Below, in pieces: positions 21,859 to 34,589 of a DNA stretch of 64,000 nt. This stretch comes from Pararge aegeria (taxonomy: Eukaryota > Arthropoda > Insecta > Lepidoptera > Nymphalidae), in the NCBI RefSeq assembly GCF_905163445.1, contig NC_053189.1, forward strand, positions 11,178,001 through 11,242,000, in the 5' to 3' direction. The stretch's first letter is position 1, and each line of letters starts with the position of its first letter. The notes below the pieces were generated by a model. It did no database searches and had not been told where the DNA came from. It worked only from the letters and a program-made list of their open reading frames with translations. A program made the position numbers and the translations under genes.

Positions 21859-22310
21859 CATGTCGTTAAGAACTTCACTGGAGTTTTGTAGTGCCAATTG
21901 ACTATTGAAATGAACGAATAAATAAACAGTGGAAGTAAAAATAGCAGTTGTTACAGTGTAAAAAAGTTAAAAATAGATAATGTGTAGTCAATTAAGTGAA
22001 AATAGTCTATCAGAGGGGCTATATATGTATATATATATATATAGGTATCTTGCTCGATTAAAATCGATCTTACTCATTAAATTTGTGAACACACGTTTGA
22101 AAGTTACATTGGCTGCAGTAGAGGTCGATCGTTCGGCCAAGAATCCACAGGCCCAATGTGCTGAGGAAGCGTTAACGTCGAATATAACTTTTCTCGTATC
22201 CCAGTTCGCAACCGAGCATTTCGGTAAAGTAAAAGCTAACTTGTACACCTATGTGCTATGTGTAACTTTGAATGCAAGTCAAATGGAATTTCCTAGACGA
22301 TTATAACTTG
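21859..22310 (+). other. 3' flank/3' UTR of the DIP-like gene with candidate polyA signals
   Basis: Two overlapping AATAAA hexamers at 21917-21926 lie about 60 bases after the stop and could end the transcript. Beyond them an (AT)n run (about 22024-22043) precedes a base-balanced stretch to about 22310 that is open on both strands. The true 3' end is not determinable here. Confidence 0.5.
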
Positions 22311-25300
22311 AAACGATTTCCAAAGAGCAAATTGTAGTATGTGGTTAATGTACGAATTGCAAATTACTTGCGTTTATTAAATTTGACTTATTTTTAAAGT
22401 AAGTTCATTATTTTATCGCCACAATATAGGGTTTCTCATACTTTGGAAATGGAATTGAAAAGATTAATGTATCATTTTTAATTTAACGCGAATGCAACCG
22501 CAGGACTTTTTCTGAACCATTGTTTTAATATGAAAGACCAAGATCTAATTTCTAAATAATATTAGCACGCTGCGGGATTTTTCTAGGTTTTATTTCTGGT
22601 GATACGTTAAAACTATAACCGGCACCCATGGGTCTCGTCTTCAACAAGGCACTGTGGAGGGCAACTCAAAGTTCCTAACACCAGTAATCGAGCCAAGGAT
22701 CTTATTATCTCTCGTCGACTATACTTACCACTAGAGGAACGAGGCAGTACATTAAACATAAATTCGGCCGTATTCTCATAAACAAAAAAGATCAAAAATT
22801 TCTTTTTTAATTCTATGAATTATTAAAATAAATTTCTAGATGTTAAAGTGTATAAAATTTGTTGTAATTGTTAGAATCTATTAAAAGTAGAGGCTAATTT
22901 ATTCTTATCTGAATGTATCTGTATAAAAGACTGATAGATTTTACGATAGTAATTGTGCCATATCTGTAATAATATCAAAATTCTGCTACTAATAGTATTA
23001 TCAGATGTAAATATTACATATATTAAAATGTTGCTTATCATAAATAATACCTTTAATAGAAATATTTTAAACATTAATTATTTACATTTTATGTTAAAAG
23101 AATATTTAGATATTTTAAATTATTCTGATGAATTTATGAGTTATCCAAGTTCCGCCTATTACCCTTACCCAATTTTTATTGCTTTCTATGATCAGTGATA
23201 TCATTATAATCATCTTTAATAACAAGAAAATAATGTTTCTCAGCCATAATATTGTACTAGTATTAGAATTTGCTAGAAAAAATCAAGCGTAGCTAAAATA
23301 AACGTTACAAATTGTTTCTTCATCTTACCTAAATAAATAGGTATCTACAAAACAAATACCTTCGTGATACTCTCGTGATATGCCTCCATGCATAGTTTAA
23401 ATAGGTATGCTCTCCGTTTATTTGCCGAGTTGTTTATATTTAGGTACAGATAAAAAACAAATAGTGCAACATAGAATCCACGATCAGTTTTAACTTTTAT
23501 ATTTTTAAATTACGCGCACTACGAGTTCATTGATCTATGGTTAAAAACATACGATGATTTTTGAATTGTCTTATATCGGCAGCCGCAGTAATCTGTCCAA
23601 TCTAGAGTACCTTTACGCGATTGTCAAAATGTGCACTGTTGACTAGATTAGTAATTAAAGTGAAAAATATTGAATACTGCGCATTGAATTTTTATAAGCA
23701 CCTATTCGGATATCTATCGGTGAGGTTAATGCCCGGAGCAGTTATCCATGATCTTATTTAACCGGAGAATAGTAAACACCGGTTACACAGATTAGGCGGC
23801 CGTTGTAAGACTAATTAAAATATAAAAATCATGTTTATGTACCAACTACTCGTACCCATAGTACTTGTGCACAGATACTTTCTGTGATCTGTGCAGATCC
23901 GTACAAATCTGGCGAGTGCCTGCGAAAGAGATGCGATGTGATGTCTAGTCAATCTACACACCATGCGCGATTTACTGCGTATTCACACTACGAATTTATA
24001 CAATGATGCGTGTTGCACGAAGGTGCGCTGTCTGCGCTGTAAAACGTGTGCAAAGTTTACTGGCTGCGATTGAATCTTGATAAAATGCGTCAGAAGCGCT
24101 AAATACGCAGTGTACTTTATAATTGAGTGGTATAAAGAGGGTGAAGTAAACTATATGAGCGTTATCTAATCTGCGCAAGCTTACTGTGAATTGTAGATTT
24201 GAGAGGTACCATACAGTACAGACGCGTATACATATGAACCACATTCGCAGTGTGTTCGCCAGATGAGTATGTGTTTAGTAATAAGTAAGTTTCAGCGTCT
24301 ATGCCTGTGCACGTTTATCGTTAAATTGCATATTCCTGTAATAGACGCGAGTGTATTTGGATAGCGTTCGAGGTGTGATACTGCAAGCAAAATCTTACCT
24401 TTATCTTGCGTATATCACATACAAATCATCGCCTTCATACAAAAGCATTAGTTTTGAATACGCCGAAATAAAAGATTCAAGTGGTCTTTAATCAATATGA
24501 TTATTAAAAGACAACATGGAAGATATGTCTCTCAATCGGACGGTGTGCTGCTGCATCTTGGTATGAGTAAAACGATTTCAATCTGTCAGTCGTCGCCCAC
24601 ACCGCAACAAACAAACTGCGTCCTTATTTGCGGCGTTCAAGCATGCGTCAAGCATGCGACCAATCAAAAACTCTATTTCGAACAGTCACGACTTGTAATT
24701 AGTCGCAAGAAGGACGCAGACGTTAACGCTGCTAAGTATAATCAGGTGTGATACCACGGATTGTTAATACCTTAAGAAAGCATGGGGAAAATTGCATTGG
24801 AATTGCATGAGTGTGATGAGGCCACTTATGGTGAAACATGTATTACAACTTTTTTTTTATATTAATAACAAAAATTATCCGATCAAGACATTACTATGTT
24901 ACATTTAGAGGACAATAATTATTTAATTATGTTAGATATAGATTATTTCTAACAAATAGATTGTGTAATGAAACCTAGCAAAAATGTATAAAATGCATAG
25001 ACCTATAATATTTTATCTATCAAGTCAAGTAAATACACAAATATAGCCTGCTTATTATTTTAATTTCTAACCTAGAGTGTCATTAAATTAAGTCTCTTAA
25101 AAACTAATGAAAAATTTGTTTAAATTTCCGCATGTGTTAATGGCGGCTCTTTATGGGCGACTATTAACTTTTGACTATAAGAGCTTAGTTCGAAAGTCAT
25201 TATTACAAACTATAATATGCTTGATGATATGATCGCAATGTATCATGATCCCTTCTACCGTATAGGTGTCACCCAGCATAATATCCAATACTACGATGTG

Positions 25301-25487
25301 GATAACAATTTCAGTCTAGATATTAAAAACTATTTGTCTTAAAAAAATCAAGCACTTGTTAACTACGTAACTATAGTTATCGTTAGTTGTTTCTGTAAAA
25401 ATATAAAATAAATAACTTTTTTTATTAAAAACTAACTGTTTTTTATTCCTACTAAACTAAAAAAAAAAATTACAACTATAATCTTCT
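22311..25487. other. Intergenic stretch, no gene
   Basis: AT-rich to about 23870. From about 23880 to 24770 the sequence is more base-balanced with several CG-rich words (GTGCGCTGTCTGCGCTG, CAAGCATGCGTCAAGCATGC) and may be a degenerate DNA transposon. The short frames at 23996-24244 (-) and 24497-24751 (+) have no recognisable domain. Confidence 0.5.
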
Positions 25488-25948
25488 GTATAAAATTCAG
25501 AAGAATACAAAAAATTACAACAAAACGATGAATTTCAGGGCAATCATTATGTTATGGTATACCGTACAAAATGAAGTATTCTACATGTAAATTACGCTAC
25601 CTAGAAATCTGCAATGTAGTGAAATCCTTGACAATATGCAAAATAAATATTTTTGTTCGTTAAATCACCGGTAGTTGGTGAAATACAAAAATGAACACTA
25701 TCATTTTAAAATGTCGTATAAAATTCAGAAGAATACAAAAAATTACAACAAAACGATGAATTTCAGGGCAATCATTATGTTATGGTATACCGTACAAAAT
25801 GAAGTATTCTACATGTAAATTACGCTACCTAGAAATCTGCAATGTAGTGAAATCCTTGACAATATGCAAAATAAATATTTTTGTTCGTTAAATCACCGGT
25901 AGTTGGTGAAATACAAAAATGAACACTATCATTTTAAAATGTCGTATA
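25488..25948. repeat. Perfect 228-bp tandem duplication
   Basis: Sequence beginning GTATAAAATTCAGAAGAATA at 25488 repeats at 25716 with no difference seen over 228 bp, and the second copy ends about 25948. The unit is AT-rich, contains CACCGGTAGTTGGTG and has no coding capacity. Confidence 0.95.
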
Positions 25949-26801
25949 CATTTGAACTCATTTAAAGAAAGCAATGACAAACAGCCTCAGGGCGCTATAT
26001 TACAGTACGCAAACATTATTCCGGTGACCTATTTAAAGTAATGGAAACTAACACTTTACAACTTTCATGCCTTATCCAGTTGCATCTCGGTGATCCCGCT
26101 GCAACGCCAGAAAATATGAGACGTCGAGCTACAAAACTCTATTGTTTCCAAAATTATTACACATTTATTCCTAGTGGAGTCTCGTTTTGCATAAAATAAT
26201 AGGCGGAGGAATCTGGACGCTGAGTACGGTGAAGTCTTGATGCACTTATACTAAGGCGGGATAACTGACGGGCTTGGATATAACTCTGCCAGTTTTTAAA
26301 TTTGGAAGAGGCGTCGTAGAGTTATTTTCATAATATAGACCCAGACACTGTAGTAAGATTTCATACTTTATAAATACATGAAATAATTTATTTTTGTAAG
26401 AGGGATTATTTGTGAAACTTTATGAAACTTATTATTAACATTTGTCAGTATAAATTGGAAAAATCTTGCCTAGATAACATTATTTTATTTGACAAGTGAC
26501 TTGTTGCAAATATATAAACAAAATAAATTTTAGTAGATCTGAGAAAAATCCTGCCCACGATGGTCCCTGTAGGAAAGTACAAAGAATAGTTAGCTAGAAT
26601 AAGTTAAGAATATATGTTTATAAGAAGTGGTCAACATAACTAACCTACCAAAAGTCGAAATTTCGTAATTCCTTAAATGTGACCTGAAGCAAGAAATAAT
26701 GCACTTCTGAATTTTGGCCATCAAACTGCGTATACTGCACATACTTAAGAGTTATTTTTAATGCATTAAATTTTCAATTAGCTAAAATATTGGATAGAAG
26801 C
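25949..26801. other. Intergenic, nothing recognised
   Basis: AT-rich with a slightly more complex part at 26040-26300. No repeat of the families named here and no credible ORF. Confidence 0.5.
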
Positions 26802-27017
26802 AGGCGGTAACTTTGCGGAAATCAATAATATATTATGAAAATTAAGCTAATTTGCACGAACAGCAGGAGAATCTGTATGGTGTAATTTATAATTTCTTCA
26901 ATCCGTATACTCCACACCAAACAGATCCTCGGCAATGTACCCTCCACGCACCTCGCACGTTTCGCTCCGAAACCGGAGCATCCTCAGGAGATGTTGACTT
27001 TACAATTAATAATTGTT
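26802..27017 (-). mobile_element. Foldback/MITE-like element, family member 2
   Basis: Starts GGCGGTAACTTTGCGG, then ATATTATGAAAATTAAGC and GAACAGCAGGAGAATCTGTA. GTTTCGCTCCGAAACCGG at 26959 is the reverse complement of the internal motif of member 1. The far arm is missing or degenerate. Confidence 0.75.
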
Positions 27018-27510
27018 AAGTCAAGTTTTGTTTCAAGTTTGAAACTAAGCTAAAAGTAATTTTTTTATCATTTATAAAATTTAGTACCTAAGCATCAAAT
27101 GTATTTAGATGGTTGCCTTAATAAACAATACGTACATATACATAGCAATGAAATAAATTAATTCATAAATATTTTCATTTGGAATACGTAATAAGACTCT
27201 TAATTATTTTTCTACATCTCTCAGTCTACTGGCTACACGTGATGACAGCTTCCGTCGGTAGAAAGGACGCCTACCTACACTCGCTTGCAACGAATTTTTT
27301 TTCATTGGACTATTTTCTGTGCCCAACATACGAGTAGGCAGCTTCTGATACCTTTCAAACTCATATACTCTTTGAGGTGCATTCGTTCAAAAATTTCGTG
27401 TAGGATTTTTAAAACCAAATTAGAAATGTTAGAACTAGTAAAGTTGGTTATTCGGGGTTAAAAATAAATTAAAATAAATTTTTTGATACTTAAATTTCGT
27501 TTACAAATAG

Positions 27511-27727
27511 ATTATCTCATTAAACCGGTTCAACAAAAGTTACGTTTAAATATTATATTTGGCTTAACTTATACATGTATATTGTCAAGACAAAGTTCTT
27601 CACAATATACCTACATGTCTGAGTAATAAAAATAAAAAAAACATTCTGTGGCAAAACCAAATCTCATAAATTAAGCCAAATATAATATTTAAATGTAACT
27701 TTTGCTGAACCGTTTTAATGAGAGTCA
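27511..27727. mobile_element. Second type of foldback element
   Basis: Arms 27516-27570 and 27669-27722 are inverted repeats of about 54 nt with three or four differences (CTCATTAAACCGGTTCAAC against its complement). Inside, ACATGTATATTG and CAATATACCTACATGT add an inner hairpin. No coding capacity. Confidence 0.75.
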
Positions 27728-27947
27728 TAATTAAATGTCCTTTATATTATCCTTATAAATGACCTCCCATTATTATTTTTCTGTGCTCTCATGCTTTGGC
27801 CATTTAAATATTCTTATCTATACCCGTGATTTTACCCGCTTTTAATTCAAAAACAGTTAAAAGATAGTTTATTAATTGAGGCATCAGAATAACACACACA
27901 ACGTGACATTAAAACATACATCATCTTTCATCAACATAATCAAATAA

Positions 27948-28137
27948 ACCCATTACCTGCCGAATACAGAGCATGGGTCTCCTCCCACAATGTGACGGGT
28001 TTAGGCCGTAATCCACCACGCTGGTCTAGTGCGGATTGGTGGACTTCACATGCCTTTGAGTACATTATGGACAATTCCAAGCATGCAGGTTTCCTCACGA
28101 TGTTTTTCGTAACCATTGAAGCAACTTATATTTTAAT
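27948..28137 (-). mobile_element. SINE fragment, reverse orientation
   Basis: On the + strand: CAGAGCATGGGTCTCCTCCC, GGCCGTAATCCACCACGCTG, AGTGCGGATTGGTGGACTTC, GCAGGTTTCCTCACGATG. It faces the next SINE head to head, 15 bases apart. Confidence 0.85.
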
Positions 28138-28152
28138 AACTTAAAAGACACA

Positions 28153-28457
28153 AACGATAAAGCGGCGATAGCCGAGAAGGTAATGCTTCGGCTTCGTTTT
28201 GGGCGGACCGATTTCGATCCCCAACACGAACCTCTAATTTTTCGGAGTTATGTGCGTTTTTTAATTAAGGAAATTAAATATCACTTGCTTTAACGGTGAA
28301 GGAAAATATCGTAAGGAAACCTGCATGCATGAGAGTTTTCTATATTGTTCACAAGGGCGTGCAAAGTCTACCAATTCGCATTTGGCCGGTATTGTGAACT
28401 ACGGCCTAAACCCTTCTTATAATTATGAGAGATCCGTGCCCTGTGTTCCGTGCTGAT
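28153..28457 (+). mobile_element. Full-length tRNA-derived SINE
   Basis: The best copy in the window. The tRNA-like head has GATAGCCGAGAAGGTAATGC (A box) and CCGATTTCGATCCCC (B box). Then TTTTCGGAGTTATGTGCG, CACTTGCTTTAACGGTGAAG, GGAAACCTGCATGCATGAGA, GTGCAAAGTCTACCAATTCG and the tail GATCCGTGCCCTGTG. Such SINEs are transcribed by RNA polymerase III and moved by LINE enzymes. Confidence 0.85.
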
Positions 28458-28917
28458 GATTATCCGCACAATCTTATTTTGTAACTTTGTAGAAATTCAT
28501 GCAGGCAAATAAAAATAAATAAATCGCGAGAATCGCAACCGTTTCTCCTTGATTTTATACTTTATAATAAATACTAGAAAGTTATCCTAGGAAGTAGAAT
28601 ATTTAGTGCATTACTGTGAAAATTGCAAAGAATAATTGAATACATTTAGTATGAAAACGCTGCAGAGAATCCAATCCAGTAAATAACGAGAACAGATATT
28701 GTAGTACTTGATGCCATAATGGCAGCGCTCCTTGCGATCCCGCCTCGAGGGGATCCCAGTCGGGGCAAACCATTCGATTACGCAGTTGTGCATACACAAT
28801 TTAGCACTATGAAATTACACCCCCTGAATCTACAAACTGCTCCATTTATACCGCTTATTTACTTAAATTGTTTGGCTATCTAGATATTCCTAAATATTAT
28901 TATAATTTTTTGATGAC

Positions 28918-29250
28918 CACGATGGCGCATCGGTGAGCTGTGTGGTTTGTGAGGGGTTCGATGTTTGGGGGGGCAATATGGGAATTTATAATTTCAAAAA
29001 TTTTTAAAACCAAATTATTATTTATCTTTAGACCACAATAAACCTGTTGCAGGGGTATATAGCAGCGGCACCAGACCGTGAAGTACCTATACAAAGTCTT
29101 ATAAAAGAGTTGTGCTTCAAGGGTGAAGGAAAAGATCATTAGGAAACTGACAGTTCTCCATAATGTTCTCGTAGGCGTAGTCCGCCAATCCGCACCGGGG
29201 TAGCGTGGTGGAATAAGGTGTTAACCCTTTTCATTGTGATCATGACGTCT
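28918..29250 (+). mobile_element. Two degenerate SINE-like fragments
   Basis: 28918-28995 has GAGGGGTTCGATGTTTGGG, a B-box-like word from another tRNA-like repeat. 29106-29250 has TGCTTCAAGGGTGAAGG, GACAGTTCTCCATAATG, CGCCAATCCGCACCGGGG, the main SINE family. 29251-29900 shows nothing recognisable. Confidence 0.6.
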
Positions 29251-29900
29251 GTCTTGACTAATTTGACCAATATTATTATCGGTTGAGGCGAACATAGACA
29301 ACTTAATAACAAAAAAATAAACATGTTAACACTTTATAATAATATTAGTAACGTTATGTTAGTTATTTCAACTACTATTTAAACACTCGTAAAATCTCTC
29401 TACCACCAGTTAGAAAATTAGACTGTGCTGGCAATAAGCAGCAGTGGCGGCAACAGTTGCTGCGTTTGTAGTGGACGTACATCGCTTGAGATGATGGTGC
29501 CTCATGCAAATTATAAATGGTACACACAATGGACGAGAAAGTGGAATACAGGAAGGATTTTCTCATAACGAAGCACGTTAGATTGTTTTCTTCTGGCTTG
29601 TTTTACAAATATCAATTTAAATCTGATAGCTTATTATTACTAAAATAAAATATAGCTTGAATAACAATAATAAGTACAATAGTTATAAGTTTACTTATTA
29701 CAAATAAATATTTCCTTTATATAGAACTAGTATTAGAAGGTATATGGTTCGTCGGACTTATTTTTAAATGTACCAAACACCGTTATTTTTGAAATAGGCA
29801 CAAAGCATTTCTGTACGACTTATAATTTAGATTTGCTTTACAAATATCACTATTTGAGGCTAAAATCTTATTATAATAAAATAAAATGCAGCTTATGTTT

Positions 29901-30110
29901 GGACGTTACTTTGCGAAAATCCATCCAATGTAAAATTAAGAAATATTGATTGTAAAGTCAACATCTCCTAAAGGATGCTCCGGTTTCGGAGCGAAGCGTG
30001 CGTAGATCTGTTTGGTGTGGAGTATAAGTATTGAAGAAATTATAAATTACACCACATAGATTCTCCTGCTTTTCTCGGAGTATAGCAAATTAAGCTTAAT
30101 TTTTATAATA
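29901..30110 (+). mobile_element. Foldback/MITE-like element, family member 3
   Basis: Starts GGACGTTACTTTGCGAAAAT and ends TAGCAAATTAAGCTTAATTT. The interior has GGATGCTCCGGTTTCGGAGC followed by GAAGC, and TCTGTTTGGTGTGGAGTAT. One side of the internal core differs from member 1 (CTAAAGGA for CTGAGGA). Confidence 0.75.
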
Positions 30111-30112
30111 AT

Positions 30113-30325
30113 TAGCTTATGTAGGTTTTTAATGATGGAAGAATGATTAAAATCGGGTCAATGATTTCAGAGTTTAATGATTACGAACACATAACCTATG
30201 CCATGTGGAGACGGCAGAATCCAGTTGTCACCATTGCTCTTCTTCCCGCGGGTCTCGTACGAGACGAATAAGACAATTTAACAGGAAACGGGCAGCACCG
30301 TCTTCTGTGATACTACTTCCATCTA
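30113..30325. repeat. Interspersed repeat, copy 1
   Basis: AATGATGGAAGAATGATTAA, CTTCCCGCGGGTCTCGTACG and AGACGAATAAGA match a second copy at 31490-31672 in the same orientation. A related word, CATCTACTGCGAT, lies at about 30320 and again at 40638. The family is unidentified; probably a LINE 3' region. Confidence 0.6.
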
Positions 30326-30429
30326 CTGCGATGATGAATGCGTCTGCCCGCATAGGCTGTTGATGATAATAACACATATGACCAGATTGACAAGGTTGCT
30401 TGGAAGCATCCGGCTCCGCTTTCATCCCT

Positions 30430-30620
30430 CACAAGATAGAAAAATGAATGTTAAAACGTAAAATGTTGATGTTGGAAAAGAGCAACTGCTGAGTTATTGC
30501 CGGCTTCTTCTCGGTAGAATCTGCCTTCCAAACCGGTGGTAGAGTCACTACAATCAGACAGACTTGACGATTCAAAAGTGCTTATATTAGGCCTACTTGA
30601 AATAAATGAATTTTGAATTT
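30430..30620 (+). repeat. LINE 3'-end fragment
   Basis: TTGGAAAAGAGCAACTGCTG, CTTCTTCTCGGTAGAATCTG, GGTGGTAGAGTCACTACAAT, AGTGCTTATATTAGGCC and TGAATTTTGAATTTGA are a common lepidopteran LINE end. Other pieces are at 19068-19152 and 62840-62935. Confidence 0.65.
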
Positions 30621-31489
30621 GACCAAATAAAAAAAATCTTACCTTTTTATGATATTCAATAACAAGTAGGTAAAGATAGGTACACACATACTATCATGGT
30701 TATGTCGAAGAAGAACATAGATAATATCTACATATATATGAAGATAACTTTGTATGATCCCACAGCAGACGCATTCATTATTACAAGCGCCCTATAAGAC
30801 TATCGATTTTATGCAAAATGCAACTAAGTCTACGCCGTGAGCTCGTAGTGCCATATTAGCCATAAACCCCGCTTTCCAGCCCCCACGCCGCACACTTTAT
30901 TATAAAATGAGCATCAATTTATCACATCCTTTTATCACATCCTCTTATCACGCCATCTTCGTAAACTTTTGATATTAGGAATTTAACAGTAACCCTTTAA
31001 TGACATGTTTGAACATTGTATCATTTTTGTTGTTTCACATCCTTTTTTTTAATTAAGAACTGGATAGCCTAAGTCCAAGATTTGCTCCTTCGCAATCGAG
31101 CAATCGCTTTCATATATCAAAATCTGTACCGTCAAAGTAATAAGGGCCTAATGTCGGTAGTTTTAGAGTCATAAATCCAATAAAATATAATACTTACGTA
31201 TAGCCCTAGTATACCCCTTTACTTATAAAAAGCGTTTTAAAGGCAATTGCATAGCTACGCAATGTTTTGTCTTCTTCTTTCAAATGTGATGATGAACTGA
31301 TGACAGATGGGGAAAAAACAATGTTCACCTAATTACTAGATATACAACTTCTTTCAATAAGGCCCATTGAATATAACATCCGAAGTTGTTAGATATCACA
31401 GGAATATCATAATAGTATGTTATAAGTAACGCAATGTCTTACTGCACTGAGGGTTCCGTACTTCCTCCAAAAGAAAAAGTATTACAATG

Positions 31490-31672
31490 TAGCTTATGTT
31501 GCTTTTTGATGATGGAAGTATGATTAAAATCGGTTCAACACTGTCAGATTGTAAACAAACTTATGCCGTGTGTTGACGGTAGATAAGAAGCCAGTTATAA
31601 CCACCCCTCCACTTCCCGCGGGTCTTGTACGAGACGAATAAGAGAATATAACGGAGAACGTGCAGTAGAGCT
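31490..31672. repeat. Interspersed repeat, copy 2
   Basis: TTGATGATGGAAGTATGATT, CTTCCCGCGGGTCTTGTACG and AGACGAATAAGAGAAT parallel copy 1 at 30113-30325. The surroundings (30621-32202) hold no recognised gene. Confidence 0.6.
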
Positions 31673-32202
31673 AAGAAAAAGTATTAAAGTAAACCTGTAA
31701 AACTTCAGCGTCTGTAAATAAATTCCCCTTTATTGTACAACAAATACAACGGAACACAACATATTATATATATACACATTATAGCAACACCAACATATTT
31801 AAAACCATTCATTTAATATGTTAATACCGTAAATTATTGGTAACGGCGAGCCAATTTATATATCATGGTATTCTACTTTTTTAAGATTTTACACGATTTA
31901 CCTGTTTCAGAATTTACAAGTAAAGCTATTCATATGTTCTAACGTCATTCGGCCTTAAAAGTTAAACCGCCCGATTTTCCTTTCAATAATAATACATCTA
32001 CTTACATCTCCAACCCGTCTACTTATTCCCGAATGCGTGGTGATTATGGGCTCCCATGGTATTGATGATAATAATACAACTATTCCTAATGGTAGGTATA
32101 TCAATAGCATTAATAGTTCGTGAAATAATCGACTGATGGATGGACAAAGTCGCACCGTCAGTGTTCTGTCTCAACCACCTTGGTACGGAACCCTAAAAAC
32201 AG

Positions 32203-32408
32203 TGCCCCTCCGAAGTGTTCAATCAAGTAAGAAACATTATATTTATTATTGAAAACACCGTCCTATAAAGAAAAGGTATAAAATAATAAGGCATCGAGAG
32301 GGAGAATAAAACATAATAATAACGCCCCGACAAAGTCATTGTCCAGCGACGCCGTACGTTAAAAGGCTTTTAACTTCTTATTTGGGATCACACAATATAT
32401 CTGGTACT
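32203..32408. other. Duplicated non-coding island 1, first copy
   Basis: Shares with 44507-44708, in the same orientation, GTTCAATCAAG, CCTATAAAGAAA, GGTATAAAA, AATAATAAGGC, AATAATAACG, CAAAGTCATTGTCC, CGTACGTTAAAA and GCTTTTAAC, at near-equal spacing over about 200 bp. No ORF and no match to the TE families seen here. Confidence 0.75.
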
Positions 32409-33477
32409 ACAAGTAGGTACGACAAAAGGGTCTCCAGAATTCGTTCAATTTGAATTTCATGTTTCTTTGAACGGTGAAATCATAAATAACCATTTCGATG
32501 ACACTTACAATTTTAGTTTACAAGGATTTATTAGTACAGCTGTAAGAAATAACATGACCATAAAATATATATCCCTATAACGTTCTATCGTATTATCATA
32601 ATAAAAATGTTAAAAGTTGTATTGACATGAAAAATCCAGTTAATCCAGTGCAAAAGGAGCTCGCAGCATTGGCATTGATTATTACAAGATTTTAAAAATG
32701 GAGTTGTTTTTAAGTGCAATCAGTATGTAAAAAAGTACATCGTTGATTCATATCTGGAGTGTTTGTGGTGTTCACACAACTTTAACTGAACCGATAATAA
32801 TGTTTCTTTTAATAAAATTTTACAAATAATAAACAGACAACCTCACCATGAAATAGTTTCGCCTACAAAACAAGTCTCAAATATTGGTAGTAGGTACAAA
32901 AATACTATATTAAAGTTGTATTGCATTTTTTCAATATTTTAGTTATCACACATTACAGATATAAATTTAAAAAAAACACATAATATACGACCTTAACTTT
33001 TAAAAATAAGTAAAGTAGTATTTTATCAACTTAATTGAAAACAAAATAAAACTGTATTTACAAAAAGAACATTCGACATGATTTCTTTCAAGCCGCTTTG
33101 GCACTTTAGCTACATTTGGTAGAGATTACTATCAGAAAAGTAATTTAATGTCCATCACATTAATGATAAAACCGACATCCAACAATTTGTGATTATGACT
33201 TCCCAGTTTCCACCATTAAAATAATCACTTCCTTGTAGCGTTGTATTTTTTAAATAGTATAGAAATTACATTTTTTTTCACATTTCTTGTAACGTTAATC
33301 TGATTTGATCTCATAATCCAAGACAATAAAAATGAGTTTTATTTTACATTTACTCACTCGTGCTTTATGAAATCCTGATTAAATAAGGTTTGCTCATCCC
33401 CACAAGTACTAATGGAATGTTTGTAGACAAAGCATTTTAAACTTCAATTAAATATAATTTGCTTTAAAATAAAATAA

Positions 33478-33712
33478 ATAAATATATTGCGACAATATAC
33501 ATATCGCCATCTAGCCCCAAAGTTAGCGCAGCTTATGTTATGGGTAAGATAACTGATGAATTATTTTATGAATAACATACATAAAGACTTATAATATACA
33601 GATAAACACCCAGACACTGAAAAACATTCATTTTCCACTTTTGTAAATCGAACCCACGGCCTTGGAGTCGAAAGCAGGGTCACTATCTACTACGCCAATC
33701 GGCCGTTAGAAG
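33478..33712 (-). mobile_element. Second SINE family, copy 1
   Basis: On the + strand: CATATCGCCATCTAGCCCC, TTATGTTATGGGTAAGATAA, CTGAAAAACATTCATTTTCC, AATCGAACCCACGGCCTTGG, GCGCCAATC-like ACGCCAATCGGCCG. The reverse strand gives a B box (GGGTTCGATT), so it is tRNA-derived. Other copies are at 49460-49672 and, degenerate, 36300-36400. The tail of the first SINE family (TCATTCTGAGAGGAAACGC, TGGGCCGGTTATG) follows at 33725-33815. Confidence 0.75.
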
Positions 33713-33954
33713 CTTTATGGGGAAGGAAAACATACGGCCTAAGCCCGTCTCATTCTGAGAGGAAACGCGTGCCCGTTCGTGGGCCGGTTATGAATTAATA
33801 ATGATGATGATGAAGGAATTTGAATTAAGAAAGTTAGTAATAAGGTTAGAGGTAGGTTTAACCTTGAGATTGAATAATCTCAGCGACTATGATGAATCAA
33901 ATCGCTATATATCCTTAACAAAACCAAGTTTCGATCGAAAACGTTAAGTTTTGG

Positions 33955-34095
33955 AACAGAGCCAACTTAATTTGCAAGCAGCACAATCTAATGAATAACG
34001 GATAAGGTTGTTGTACTATACGTAATCTATTTACGCATTTAGCAAGTGAAGTAACCATTTAATTTTAGTATTCAATTAGTTTTTAATAAGATTAT
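33955..34095. other. Duplicated non-coding island 2, first copy
   Basis: ACAGAGCCAACTTAATTTGC, ACAATCTAATGAATAA, TTGTTGTAC, TCTATTTAC and TTTTAGTATTCAATTAG correspond in order to ACAGAACCAAGATATTTTGC, GCAATCTAATGAATAA, TTGTTGTAC, TCTATTTAC and TTTAGGTATTTCAATTA at 45975-46140. Confidence 0.65.
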
Positions 34096-34589
34096 TTTAA
34101 ATATTTCAACGCCAGCATCGGAGATGTGGGAATGATGTTCATATACATATGAACAGAACATCTTTCGACATTTGTTGGGTAATCTCGAAAGATGCTAATA
34201 TCGATTACCCACCTGGTTTTGCGTGCAGTTTCAAAAATAGTGATTTATACAAATCCAACACGAAGTAGGTTTTTAATATAATAGTATTTCTATTTCCATC
34301 TCCAGGATAAACATATAAACAAACAGACACACTTTCACATATATAAAATAAGTTAAAATTTGTTGAAGTAATGGTTTTCAGAATATAAGAATTGCAAACC
34401 TGACGAATAATCGGCGGTGCGCAGCGACTCATCTAGGCTTGCTAAAAGATATAGATATTTTTTAATTGGAATATCGATAATATACGCGAACTTTATTATC
34501 TCTAGATTTACGGACCTAAAATATTAGGTAGCGAAAATGTATAAGATATACAATATTTTTCCAATAATTGAAACCACTGTATAACCTGC

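Noticed and set aside
28153..28230. tRNA gene
   Set aside because: A and B boxes are present but the sequence continues into the SINE body and does not fold as a cloverleaf by eye; it is a tRNA-derived SINE head.
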